A DNA stretch of 7,646 bases from Lachnospiraceae bacterium (GTDB lineage: Bacteria; Bacillota; Clostridia; Lachnospirales; Lachnospiraceae): the NCBI GenBank assembly GCA_900771955.1, contig CAAGPW010000015.1, positions 1 through 7,646 on the forward strand, written 5' to 3'. The notes under the pieces were generated by a model that had not been told where the DNA came from, did not search any database, and was given only the letters and a program-made list of their open reading frames with translations. Position 1 is the first letter of the stretch. Each line of letters begins with the position of its first letter. Below are positions 1 through 6,640 of this stretch, piece by piece. Position numbers and translations under genes: made by a program.

Positions 1-30
1 ATACAAAATCTCTTTGATCGCTATAGCCAT
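1..30 (-). CDS. Start of next head/neck gene (partial, 10 codons)
   Basis: Only the first ten codons (MAIAIKEILY) lie in the window; the gene continues past its left edge. The ATG at 30-28 is preceded by an AAGGTGAG ribosome binding site that overlaps the stop codon of the DUF2190 gene, leaving a 9-base gap. This is the same tight coupling seen along the rest of the operon. In lambda-like head modules the gene after the decoration/capsid genes usually encodes a head-tail connector or completion protein, but ten residues are too few to assign a family. Confidence 0.7.
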   Translation of the reverse strand, partial: MAIAIKEILY

Positions 31-39
31 ATACTCACC

Positions 40-369
40 TTACCCCAACAACTTTACATAGATTTCTGTTTCTCCCGCTTTTGCCGCAGACGCTGCGTAG
101 CCAGCCGGTGTGTTTCCTGCTGCAGTCGTTGTGATCTGATCTCCATCAAAATATACCAAGTCTCCCATCGCGACCTCGTCTTCCGCTTTCTTTGGGATTA
201 CGAAGATTCCCTCCACAATCAGGCTTCCTTTTTCGCCTGGGGCAATACTTGTTCCCACGATTCCGATTCTGGTCGAGATTGCGATCACTGTATTTTCCGG
301 GATCACACTTGTTGTACTATTTTCGTAGTCCAGCGCTTCTCCGCGCTGCCAAAACTCCGCTTTTGTCAT
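40..369 (-). CDS. DUF2190-family capsid decoration (cement) protein
   Basis: This 109-residue protein is read as a DUF2190-family capsid decoration protein. Members are small beta-rich proteins that bind the outside of the expanded phage head and stabilise it. It has the family pattern: a short N-terminal segment (TKAEFWQRGEALDY), a central stretch of alternating hydrophobic residues with glycine turns (about 27-60, including GIVGTSIAPGEKGSLIVEG), then a 'GDLVYFDGDQITTT' turn and an alanine/glycine-rich segment before a final strand (EIYVKLLG). It directly follows the major capsid gene, where DUF2190 genes usually sit. The ATG at 369 has a consensus AGGAGGTGA site nine bases upstream, so high expression to match the capsid protein is likely. 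The family call comes from sequence resemblance and position; the decoration role is inferred from the family. Confidence 0.82.
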   Translation of the reverse strand: MTKAEFWQRGEALDYENSTTSVIPENTVIAISTRIGIVGTSIAPGEKGSLIVEGIFVIPKKAEDEVAMGDLVYFDGDQITTTAAGNTPAGYAASAAKAGETEIYVKLLG

Positions 370-375
370 TTAGCT

Positions 376-391
376 TCACCTCCTACTACTA
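376..391 (-). promoter_or_regulatory. Triple TAG stop fused to the DUF2190 ribosome binding site
   Basis: The capsid reading frame ends in three consecutive in-frame TAG codons (391-389, 388-386, 385-383). The third overlaps an AGGAGGTGA ribosome binding site (384-376) for the decoration gene starting at 369. The tandem stops would limit readthrough of what should be the most heavily translated gene in the operon. Confidence 0.75.
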
Positions 392-1882
392 TTCTAACGG
401 TGCTTTGATTTTGATTCCAGGATTCATCACCGCACCTCTCCAGTCCATAACTGTAATACCCCAGTCAAGATATACATCCCATACAAATCCAAGCTGCCCC
501 GGTGTTTCCATTCGGCGGATCTGCGGAATCTCATTCCCATTTAAGTAATCGATCTCGACAAAATCTGTATCTGACTTATCGCCTATCAAATACCACGGGA
601 TTGCTCCATCTCCCCCAAGTGCATTCAGCGTCGGCTCTTCAATGATCTCAACTGTTTCTTTGTAGCGATACAATGGGTTTACCGCCTGTGTGTTTCCGGA
701 TGTATTTATCACCGGAGACCAAAAAAGCTCATACATTTCAAATCCATAGCCAACAGGTACAACAATGTATGCCGGTCTGACAATGATTGCCTCTCCAAAC
801 TCATCTTTCTGCATCTGCAGTGCCATAAACATGGTCTGTACTGCTTCTTTTGTAATTCCGGTTCCTTTTGCGAGCACGTTTTTATGTGCATCTTTGTCAA
901 ACAACTTTTTCCCATCGTAAATAACCGGATTTCCCATCAGCGTCTCATAGCACTGCGTATTCTGTGTTTTTCTTGCGCTGGCGGCATATTTTGCCGGGAT
1001 TTTCGAGAGGAAATCAATGTCGTCATTAATAAACGCCTGACGTGTCATCGTAAACTGACGTCCATACGTTTTCAGCTTTCTGGCCGGGCGTTTCTCATCC
1101 TTCGGGGTATCATGTTTTAACTCTCCGCCCTCTTTAACTTCCAAAAATTTCCCTGCCGGTCCTGCCAGATAGTTGTTGTCATGTGTCTTAAAATCCTTTA
1201 ATGTACCCTTTTTTGCCCACTTATCAAATGTAACAGCTACTGTCCTGTGTCCCTCCACATACGCTTTGTTGATCGCGGTATCCATGATCGCCGGGAAAGC
1301 ATTTGTCGGGTTAAAATACGCTCTCTGAGATGTCAGTACCTGATAAATATCTTCTGCCGATCTTCTCGTCATGTTCTGCCCATCTCCGGATCTTTCGAGG
1401 CACTCAATGGCCAGGTCACGTAAGCCCATACCCATAAGGCTTCTTGCGCCTTCTTCCGGCTTTTCAATTTCTACGCCGCCTCTCATGACCATTGCATCCG
1501 CGGCGGCTCTGACAAACTTATCCTGCTCGTCCACCGTCACATCAGCTCTTCCTCTCTGATCGATCGGTCCATTTTCTCTTCTCAGCTTGTCCAGGATTGC
1601 TGCTCTTACATCATCCACCGTACTTCCGTCTTTGATATACTCTTCCGCTTCTGTTCCAAAATCCCGACATAACTGACTGATGTCTGCCACTCTCTGCCGC
1701 TCTTCCCGAATACCCCTCTGTCTTTCTTCCTCTGACGGTGGTTCTTCGCTTTTCTTAAAGTTTCTGATTGCGGTAGTAAGTTCATCAAACTCTCTCTTTT
1801 CTTCCTCATTCAAATCTCTTCCCGCTTCTTTCGCTGCGTCCACAAGTTCCTGCTGACGCGCCAGCATTGCTTCTAAATTCAT
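389..1882 (-). CDS. Major capsid protein, gpT/HK97-fold type, with built-in scaffold region
   Basis: This 497-residue protein is the main shell subunit. Residues 1-45 and 50-105 are highly charged and predicted helical or coiled (EEEKREFDEL, then a run of E/R-rich heptads and 'GSTVDDVRAAILDKL'), as expected of a delta or scaffold region removed during maturation. The shell domain appears to begin between about residues 110 and 190. It contains 'QRAYFNPTNAFPAIMDTAIN' (186-205), 'YGRQFTMTRQAFINDDID' (273-290) and 'LMGNPVIYDGKKLFDKDAHKN' split over 315-335. The last two resemble the capsid part of the proteobacterial U35 protease/capsid fusion proteins and Mu gpT-like heads. No separate scaffold gene lies between protease and capsid, so the N-terminal region probably fills that role. 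The ATG overlaps the protease stop codon by four bases (ATGA) and follows an AGGAGGAG site at good spacing. The capsid role is near certain; the exact cleavage site cannot be read from sequence alone. Confidence 0.92.
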   Translation of the reverse strand: MNLEAMLARQQELVDAAKEAGRDLNEEEKREFDELTTAIRNFKKSEEPPSEEERQRGIREERQRVADISQLCRDFGTEAEEYIKDGSTVDDVRAAILDKLRRENGPIDQRGRADVTVDEQDKFVRAAADAMVMRGGVEIEKPEEGARSLMGMGLRDLAIECLERSGDGQNMTRRSAEDIYQVLTSQRAYFNPTNAFPAIMDTAINKAYVEGHRTVAVTFDKWAKKGTLKDFKTHDNNYLAGPAGKFLEVKEGGELKHDTPKDEKRPARKLKTYGRQFTMTRQAFINDDIDFLSKIPAKYAASARKTQNTQCYETLMGNPVIYDGKKLFDKDAHKNVLAKGTGITKEAVQTMFMALQMQKDEFGEAIIVRPAYIVVPVGYGFEMYELFWSPVINTSGNTQAVNPLYRYKETVEIIEEPTLNALGGDGAIPWYLIGDKSDTDFVEIDYLNGNEIPQIRRMETPGQLGFVWDVYLDWGITVMDWRGAVMNPGIKIKAPLE

Positions 1883-2472
1883 TTTTCTCCTCCTGCTCTG
1901 TTTTTGTTTATCTGCAACTGTTTTTCATATAATCCCAACAGTCCGGATGACTTTTCCATCTGTCTGCCGACACCTACCGTAGCGTCCGCCGGAACCGATA
2001 CGATTGAGATTTCATATGGTGTCCATTTTCGCGCTATCCGGCACGGTCCCTTGAACCGTCCGTCCGCCGACTCCTTGTTACTTAGCACCTCTTCCCAGGC
2101 ATCTACCACATATCCTACGGATACACCTTTTAATGTTCCGCTTTTAACTTTTTGGTAAATTTTTTCTGCGTCCTCATCGGTGTCAAATTCGATTTCCGCT
2201 TCCCCTCTGTTCTCTTCGATCCAGACACGATTTACCTTTGCAATTACCGCATCCCGGTTGTGGTTAAAAAGGACACAACCGATTTCCTGCAGCCTGGTTA
2301 AATCCACGCATCCCTCTCCGTGATCGAGGATTTCAACTCCCCAGTACCGTGTATACGGTTCTTCACTTGAAAAGCTCAGCTCGAATTTTCTTCCATTTTC
2401 AGCACCTTCTAACGCCCGGATGCCTGCGTTATACTCCCGTATCATTTGTCTGTCCGTTGTACTGCTGCCCAT
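1879..2472 (-). CDS. HK97-type prohead protease (U35 family)
   Basis: This 197-residue protein is a phage head maturation protease. It would assemble inside the prohead and cleave the capsid protein's N-terminal region before DNA packaging. Visible family marks are a beta-rich N-terminal part with 'YTRYWGVEILDHGE', the catalytic histidine in 'LFNHNRD' (His71), the catalytic serine in 'LKGVSVGYVV' (Ser118), and the conserved 'YEISIVSVPADATVGVGR' segment with Glu154. Length fits stand-alone U35 proteases. The start at 2472 is preferred because GGGAGGTG lies eight bases upstream, whereas the next in-frame ATG (2445) has no binding site. This start gives a 44-base overlap with the end of the portal gene. 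The last codons (encoding AGGEK) carry the capsid gene's AGGAGGAG site, so the two proteins are translationally coupled. Confidence 0.93.
   Translation of the reverse strand: MGSSTTDRQMIREYNAGIRALEGAENGRKFELSFSSEEPYTRYWGVEILDHGEGCVDLTRLQEIGCVLFNHNRDAVIAKVNRVWIEENRGEAEIEFDTDEDAEKIYQKVKSGTLKGVSVGYVVDAWEEVLSNKESADGRFKGPCRIARKWTPYEISIVSVPADATVGVGRQMEKSSGLLGLYEKQLQINKNRAGGEK
1887..1894 (-). promoter_or_regulatory. Ribosome binding site for the capsid gene, inside the protease gene
   Basis: AGGAGGAG is written by the protease's terminal Ala-Gly-Gly-Glu codons, with six bases between AGGAGG and the capsid ATG at 1882. The site would favour stop-restart translation from protease to capsid. Confidence 0.8.
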
Positions 2473-3904
2473 AGATCACACCTCCCATCTCTACTCCTTT
2501 TTCTTTTCCATATTGGATCACATTTGCCATCTCCTCGATCTGCTCCCGCCAGTCTTTTCCGTTTTCCGCCGAGATCTGCTGGAATGTCTTCTGACCCGTC
2601 TGGAGCGCCGTCTTGTTTGCCGAGCTCTCTTTCAGAGGATCAATCCAACGCTTTGGTTGCTGGAACCATTCATGCGCCAGATATTCTTCTTTGTTCTGCC
2701 AAAAGTCTTTTATCTCAAACAGTCCGGATAGCACTCCGGATATGACAAATGTCTCATATATCTCATCCATGATTTCCTGCAACAGTTCCTTGTCTTTTGC
2801 ATAGGTCATGTCATCCTCGATCATGCTCTGTCGCGCCGACGAATAGTTGGTCTGTGACATATCCCGGCTTGTAGCCTCATACGACAGTCCCTGACCCGCT
2901 CCAATCAGATGCTGCATCGTTTTAATATGATTTGTCGCATCATCCGACTGTCCGCCCGGATTGACCGTCTCCACTTCCTCTCCCGGATTTAATTCTTTAA
3001 TCATTCCAGGTACAAGCATTTTCCCGTTGTAGTTGTACTGATCGCTGGTGCTGTTAATTCCACGTCCTATCCCGCCTCCTGGTGCTATTTTTTTGATAAA
3101 CACCGACAGACACGCCATAATTCTCTGCTTTACGGATACGGCAGTTATAAATTCGTTTGTATCGCGGATTCTGGTCATTGTCGTTGTCATGTCTGATATC
3201 TCTCTGACCTGCGACGGTCTTTTTTTGGTAAAATAAAAGATCATGTCTTTTTCCGGGATATAAATCGGATCTTCGATTGAAAATCCATCTACGGGATACT
3301 GTCTGATCCAGTATCCCTCCGGTCGGTTATACCCATTGTACTCAATGCCCCCGATCACCTTATTTCCTTTTTTGCGAGGTGTCATCTGCGATGAATCAAG
3401 CTCATCCACCTCAAGCAGTTGCAGCTTAAAGGGCACCACACCACCTCTTGTATAGGTCTTATGTATCAGCACCCCACCGTCTACCTTTTTGCGCTGGACG
3501 CACATCCGGAGCATCTGGTTAAAGCTCTGCTGGTTTGTGACGTCGCAATTCTGCTTCTTTACCCACTGTTTCCAATACTTCTCTAATTGATTATTTATTT
3601 TTTCATCTGGTGTCCTAGCCTGCAGTGTGTACCCCCCGCCTACTATATTCCGCTCGAATGCTCCTATTACTGCATTCATCATATCCGAGTTACGTTCCAG
3701 ATCTCTTGCGCGTGCTCGGATAATATCTCGTTCACTTCGATCTGTCATTTCCCCAGACTGATTCATGACGCGCCAGTTCGCGTTGAGCCGTCCCTGGTCT
3801 CCGGCATCATAGTTTCTCACCTCGTCCAGACTAAGGCGCCATGCTTCCCGCATATACGCGGCTTTGGGTGATACAAACCCGATCAGATTATCAAGCCAAC
3901 TCAT
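2429..3904 (-). CDS. Phage portal protein, lambda family
   Basis: This 491-residue protein would form the ring at one head vertex through which DNA enters and leaves, docking the terminase during packaging and the neck afterwards. It follows the lambda gpB-type pattern: an N-terminal 'RARARDLERNSDMMNAVIGAFERNIVG' segment (about 65-90), a 'KKQNCDV' to 'MLRMCVQRKKVDGGVLI' core where lambda portals read 'GE(L/V)', an 'LQLLEVDELDS' segment (about 165), 'GIEYNGYNRPEGYWIR' and a 'GLSYEATSRDMSQTNYSSAR' motif near residue 350, which is characteristic of this family. Length is typical. The ATG at 3904 directly follows the stop of the gpW-like gene (TAAATG), with a GGAGGT site in that gene's last codons. 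The C-terminal codons overlap the protease gene and contain its ribosome binding site. Confidence 0.95.
   Translation of the reverse strand: MSWLDNLIGFVSPKAAYMREAWRLSLDEVRNYDAGDQGRLNANWRVMNQSGEMTDRSERDIIRARARDLERNSDMMNAVIGAFERNIVGGGYTLQARTPDEKINNQLEKYWKQWVKKQNCDVTNQQSFNQMLRMCVQRKKVDGGVLIHKTYTRGGVVPFKLQLLEVDELDSSQMTPRKKGNKVIGGIEYNGYNRPEGYWIRQYPVDGFSIEDPIYIPEKDMIFYFTKKRPSQVREISDMTTTMTRIRDTNEFITAVSVKQRIMACLSVFIKKIAPGGGIGRGINSTSDQYNYNGKMLVPGMIKELNPGEEVETVNPGGQSDDATNHIKTMQHLIGAGQGLSYEATSRDMSQTNYSSARQSMIEDDMTYAKDKELLQEIMDEIYETFVISGVLSGLFEIKDFWQNKEEYLAHEWFQQPKRWIDPLKESSANKTALQTGQKTFQQISAENGKDWREQIEEMANVIQYGKEKGVEMGGVIYGQQYNGQTNDTGV
2479..2486 (-). promoter_or_regulatory. Ribosome binding site that sets the protease start
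   Basis: GGGAGGTG within the portal codons for Met-Gly-Gly-Val lies eight bases before the ATG at 2472 (measured from GGAGG). It decides in favour of the long protease start and the 44-base overlap. Confidence 0.75.
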
Positions 3905-4132
3905 TTATCTACCTCCAAAAATAGACACATAAGTGTTATCCAACAAACTGCTGTTCTGGTCATTTACCTGTGCCTGCAATTCATTCCGCAGCTCTCGCAG
4001 CATACCGAGATCAGCTCTCGTAAGCGATCTACTGCCGATTTTATACGACTGTCCGCCCACCAGTACCGTGGTCATTGCCTTATTTACTTCTTTTAGCATG
4101 TCGCTTGGGCTTAAATTTTCAAAATCTGCCAT
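3905..4132 (-). CDS. gpW / DUF6148-like head-tail joining protein
   Basis: This 75-residue protein has the gpW-like layout: an N-terminal helix (SPSDMLKEVNKAMTTVLVG), a short hairpin with 'GGQSYKIGSRSLTRADLG' (about 26-43), and a second helix 'MLRELRNELQAQVND'. Phage lambda gpW has this helix-hairpin-helix shape and sits in the same place between the large terminase and portal genes. There it joins the portal after packaging, stops DNA leaking out and receives gpFII. The hairpin segment also strongly resembles the DUF6148 family of Bacillota phages. The gene abuts both neighbours with no spacer (TAAATG on each side), and its last codons (FGGR) supply the portal's GGAGGT site. The structural role is inferred from family resemblance and gene order. 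Confidence 0.8.
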   Translation of the reverse strand: MADFENLSPSDMLKEVNKAMTTVLVGGQSYKIGSRSLTRADLGMLRELRNELQAQVNDQNSSLLDNTYVSIFGGR

Positions 4133-5962
4133 TTATAGCCACCTCTCATTCGCATTGATCCAGTTTTCCTCTGGGCTTTCTGTCTGTTTTTCCTTCTTTG
4201 GTTCCTCCTGCTGCAGATGCATGTATCGGATACCACGGATATCCCCTGCCGCCATGGCGTACACCTCTGTGTCCAGATAATGGTTGTCTGCGTGCGACCT
4301 CTTTTGAACCCATTTCTGCGTCATTCTTCCATTTTTTCGCACGCTCACCTTATGTTCCGCTGTTACCTGCTTTGCATACTCCTGATCGCATCCTTTGTAT
4401 ACCATCCATGCGCCGCGTCCATTCTGGCGCCGCATTCTCCCGGCAATCATATCCTTGTATTTGTCTGTGTCAACAACTACAAGCTGCATTCCGTAGGCTT
4501 TTGATCCCTCTTTATCAATCTTGCTGATCTTGTAATATGTCGCCATCTCATGAGACGATCCCTTTACCGGTATCGCCCAATCCGCATTATTAACGCAAAA
4601 ATCATACACATTGTCTGTGTCGTTTCCCGAATCGATAAGTGCCAGTTCTACGATCATCTGTGTTCCATCCGCTTTTTTATACACTGCATTCATGACATCC
4701 TCAATTTCGTGCCACGATAACGCCTGACCGTGTGCTATATTTTGGCTTGTCAAGTAATTTCCAAACGCCCGGATCGTCCAAAACATACAGTTTTCCTGCA
4801 CATCTACACCACCTGTCAGCAATTTTGCATAATCTGGCACGGCAAACTCTTCCAACTCCGTCTGACGTTCCATTACAGTATCTTCCGTTGTTTTCAACTT
4901 GGTATCTTCCCACGGTTCCGCAAGCCACGAGTTTACAAAGTTCTGTAGTTTTTCCGGATCATCCTTTGATCCCAGAAATTCTTTTACTATGTCCGCCCAT
5001 GTTAAAAATCGGCTATATAACGCATTAATCCAAAATGACACGGACTGCGGTTTTCCCACACATTTTTTGTTTTCATCTTTCCATTTTCCTTTTCTCAGGA
5101 TTTTGATTTTCTGTTTATCTGTAATTTCACAACCGCATTCCTGACAGACATATACCGCGCCTTTTGCCCTCTCATCATCTGCCATCCCTTCCCCGGACGG
5201 AAACTGTATCTGTTTCCATTTCAGGTCGATCATTTCGCCGCAATGCGGACACGGTACAACAAAAATACGCTGTACATCCGCTTTTTCGTGGAGCTGCCAT
5301 ACGTAATTTGTTTTCAGCGTTGGCGTTGAGCAGGTGTATATCTTTTTTGAGTACGTAAATGTTCTGGTTCGTTCTTTGGCCAGGTTGTATGGAGACGCTT
5401 CTTTTTTGGTTGCGCCTCCGATTTTGTCTATCTCATCAAAAAAAAGGTACTTTATTGCCTTTGACGCCAGCTTTGATGGTGAGCCAGCGCTCCTAAAGTA
5501 TATTGTCATGCCCCTAAATTTCAGATTTAGTTCGTTTGACGCCCGTTCAAGGTATCTGTCTTTAATTTCTTCCGTCTTGAGCAATGACGGTTTTAATCTA
5601 TCTCTGACCGTATCTTTTGCAAGATCATCAGTAGGATAGACGATCATTGCCGGTGCCGGATCTTCGGATATGATCCAGCCAAGCATATTTAGCATTGCTT
5701 CCGTTCCGCCGACCTGTGTTGGCTTGCAAAAATTTATCTCCTGGATATACGGATCATTCAGCGCATCCATTATCCCAATCAAATAGGGCGTGATCTCATT
5801 AGACCATCGCCCTTTAAAGTTACTGGAGCTATCCAGTATCCTATATTTTTCCGCCCATTCACTTACTGTCAGTCTTTCCGGTATTTTTAGTGCGTTTTTT
5901 ACCGCTTTCACAAACAAATTCCGCGTCCGCCGCCTCGAACGCCTTTTTTCAGATGTCGGCAT
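4133..5962 (-). CDS. terL: Terminase large subunit, lambda gpA type
   Basis: This 609-residue packaging motor ATPase and nuclease cuts concatemeric phage DNA and drives it into the prohead. Family marks (numbered from the 5962 start) are 'LTVSEWAEKYRIL' near 31, an unusual Walker A region 'KPTQVGGTE' at 80-88 matching the KSARVGYSK position of lambda gpA, and Walker B 'YLFFDE' with Asp176/Glu177. They continue with two Cys pairs (Cys238/241 in 'CPHCGE' and Cys273/276/278 in 'CQECGC') where gpA also has them, 'FVNSWLAEPWED' near 342, and nuclease acidic residues in 'GGVDVQEN' (Asp387), 'LIDSGND' (Asp444) and 'HADNHYLDTE' (Asp559/Asp564). In-frame ATGs also exist at 5980 and 6004 (623 residues), but only 5962 has a well-placed AGAGG site. 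The remaining overlap with terS is 14 bases. The N-terminus is strikingly basic (KRRSRRRTR). The last codons (ERW) carry the AGGTGG site of the next gene. Confidence 0.96.
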   Translation of the reverse strand: MPTSEKRRSRRRTRNLFVKAVKNALKIPERLTVSEWAEKYRILDSSSNFKGRWSNEITPYLIGIMDALNDPYIQEINFCKPTQVGGTEAMLNMLGWIISEDPAPAMIVYPTDDLAKDTVRDRLKPSLLKTEEIKDRYLERASNELNLKFRGMTIYFRSAGSPSKLASKAIKYLFFDEIDKIGGATKKEASPYNLAKERTRTFTYSKKIYTCSTPTLKTNYVWQLHEKADVQRIFVVPCPHCGEMIDLKWKQIQFPSGEGMADDERAKGAVYVCQECGCEITDKQKIKILRKGKWKDENKKCVGKPQSVSFWINALYSRFLTWADIVKEFLGSKDDPEKLQNFVNSWLAEPWEDTKLKTTEDTVMERQTELEEFAVPDYAKLLTGGVDVQENCMFWTIRAFGNYLTSQNIAHGQALSWHEIEDVMNAVYKKADGTQMIVELALIDSGNDTDNVYDFCVNNADWAIPVKGSSHEMATYYKISKIDKEGSKAYGMQLVVVDTDKYKDMIAGRMRRQNGRGAWMVYKGCDQEYAKQVTAEHKVSVRKNGRMTQKWVQKRSHADNHYLDTEVYAMAAGDIRGIRYMHLQQEEPKKEKQTESPEENWINANERWL

Positions 5963-6485
5963 CCTCGTCCTCTTCCTCATCCTCTTCAAATTCAAAGCCG
6001 GCATTTTTGTCGATTTTCAGCGGATCATACTCCGACAATTCTTCCAGCGCCTCAAATATTTCTTTTTCCAGGACATCCGAAATCCTGTTGACATCATCCT
6101 CACTCAATACGAGCGGTGCAACCTTCTGCGGAATTGAAAGCAATCGGCTTTTAAAGCTCACGAGCATATTGGTGAGAAATTCTTCCACATCCGCCGCCTC
6201 GTGTAGTTCTCTGCGCAATTTTCTCAGTTTCAGAATATCTATTTTTTTCTTGATCTGCTCATGTTCTGCCTGTTCTCTCTCTTTGTTGTAAAATGTCCCC
6301 CCCTTGGCTTCCCCTTTTAGCTTAAAGCTCAGATACTCCGGGACGCATTTTTCCAACCGGTATTTTTTCTGCTTTTTCCCATCCACAACTTCTCTTTCAA
6401 AAAGCCCGTGAACGTTCGTAAGTTCGCGGACTTGCCTCGTTGAAATGTTCAAAATTTCCGCCAACTGTTTTTGCGTAACGTCCAT
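5949..6485 (-). CDS. terS: Terminase small subunit, lambda Nu1 type
   Basis: This 178-residue DNA-recognition subunit would bind the phage packaging site and recruit the large subunit. Its N-terminus 'MDVTQKQLAEILNISTRQV' lines up with the start of lambda Nu1 (MEVNKKQLADIF...) and forms the winged helix-turn-helix (about 4-32), followed by a lysine-rich wing. Residues 66-97 are a charged helix (KEREQAEHEQIKKKIDILK). Residues 108-127 ('LVSFKSRLLSIPQKVAPLV') match the conserved region seen in Nu1 (LSRIAGEIASI). The tail is extremely acidic (FEFEEDEEEDEDADI) and may contact the large subunit, as the Nu1 C-terminus does. A start six codons upstream (6503) is open, but it lacks a ribosome binding site, and the six codons themselves contain the site for 6485. 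The Nu1 alignment also begins at 6485. Confidence 0.9.
   Translation of the reverse strand: MDVTQKQLAEILNISTRQVRELTNVHGLFEREVVDGKKQKKYRLEKCVPEYLSFKLKGEAKGGTFYNKEREQAEHEQIKKKIDILKLRKLRRELHEAADVEEFLTNMLVSFKSRLLSIPQKVAPLVLSEDDVNRISDVLEKEIFEALEELSEYDPLKIDKNAGFEFEEDEEEDEDADI
5969..5977 (-). promoter_or_regulatory. Ribosome binding site that sets the terL start
   Basis: AGGAAGAGG, written in the terS acidic-tail codons, ends six bases before the ATG at 5962. The upstream in-frame ATGs at 5980 and 6004 have no suitably spaced site. The purine-rich tail offers several near-matches, so confidence is moderate. Confidence 0.5.
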
Positions 6486-6492
6486 TCGTATC

Positions 6493-6500
6493 TCACCACC
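6493..6500 (-). promoter_or_regulatory. Ribosome binding site that sets the terS start
   Basis: GGTGGTGA lies seven bases before the ATG at 6485, one mismatch from GGAGGTGA. The alternative ATG at 6503 is preceded only by an A-rich stretch. Agreement with the N-terminus of lambda Nu1 supports this choice. Confidence 0.6.
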
Positions 6501-6582
6501 CATTTTACGTTTTTCTTTGCCTCAAAAGCGGAAGGAAGTCACTACTTTTTTTTGAATTTTTCAAGCGACTTTGTGCGCCTCG

Positions 6583-6635
6583 CCAGCCCCGCATAGGGGG
6601 TGGGCCCTGGAAGTACCTTGACGCCTCCCCCCTGC
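6583..6635. other. GC-rich inverted-repeat block, candidate cos (cohesive-end) region
   Basis: This short block is far more GC-rich than its surroundings. It holds CCCC-GCATA-GGGG (6587-6599), which is almost palindromic, flanked by CCAG (6583-6586) and CTGG (6607-6610). A second, longer-range repeat pairs AGGGGG (6595-6600) with CCCCCT (6628-6633). A GGGCCC palindrome lies at 6602-6607. Lambda's cos site lies just upstream of Nu1, has partial two-fold symmetry and is GC-rich, and this block sits about 100-150 bases before a Nu1-type gene. The cos reading is an inference from position and symmetry; the cut positions cannot be told from the sequence. A structured RNA leader is the main alternative. 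Confidence 0.35.
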
Positions 6636-6640
6636 TTGTC

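Noticed and set aside
192..548. Open reading frame of 118 codons on the plus strand.
   Set aside because: It lies antisense to the DUF2190 and capsid genes, is rich in Ser/Pro/Phe as expected from an antisense shadow, has no ribosome binding site and resembles no known family.
3587..6291. Many plus-strand open frames of 60-133 codons opposite the portal, gpW-like and terminase genes.
   Set aside because: They mirror well-supported minus-strand genes, are rich in Ser, Phe, Leu and Cys, and none has a good start signal. They are shadows.
6548..6565. TTGAA-AAA-TTCAA hairpin on the minus strand as a second terminator before terS.
   Set aside because: The stem is only five weak A/T-rich pairs and is followed by A's, not U's, on the coding strand.
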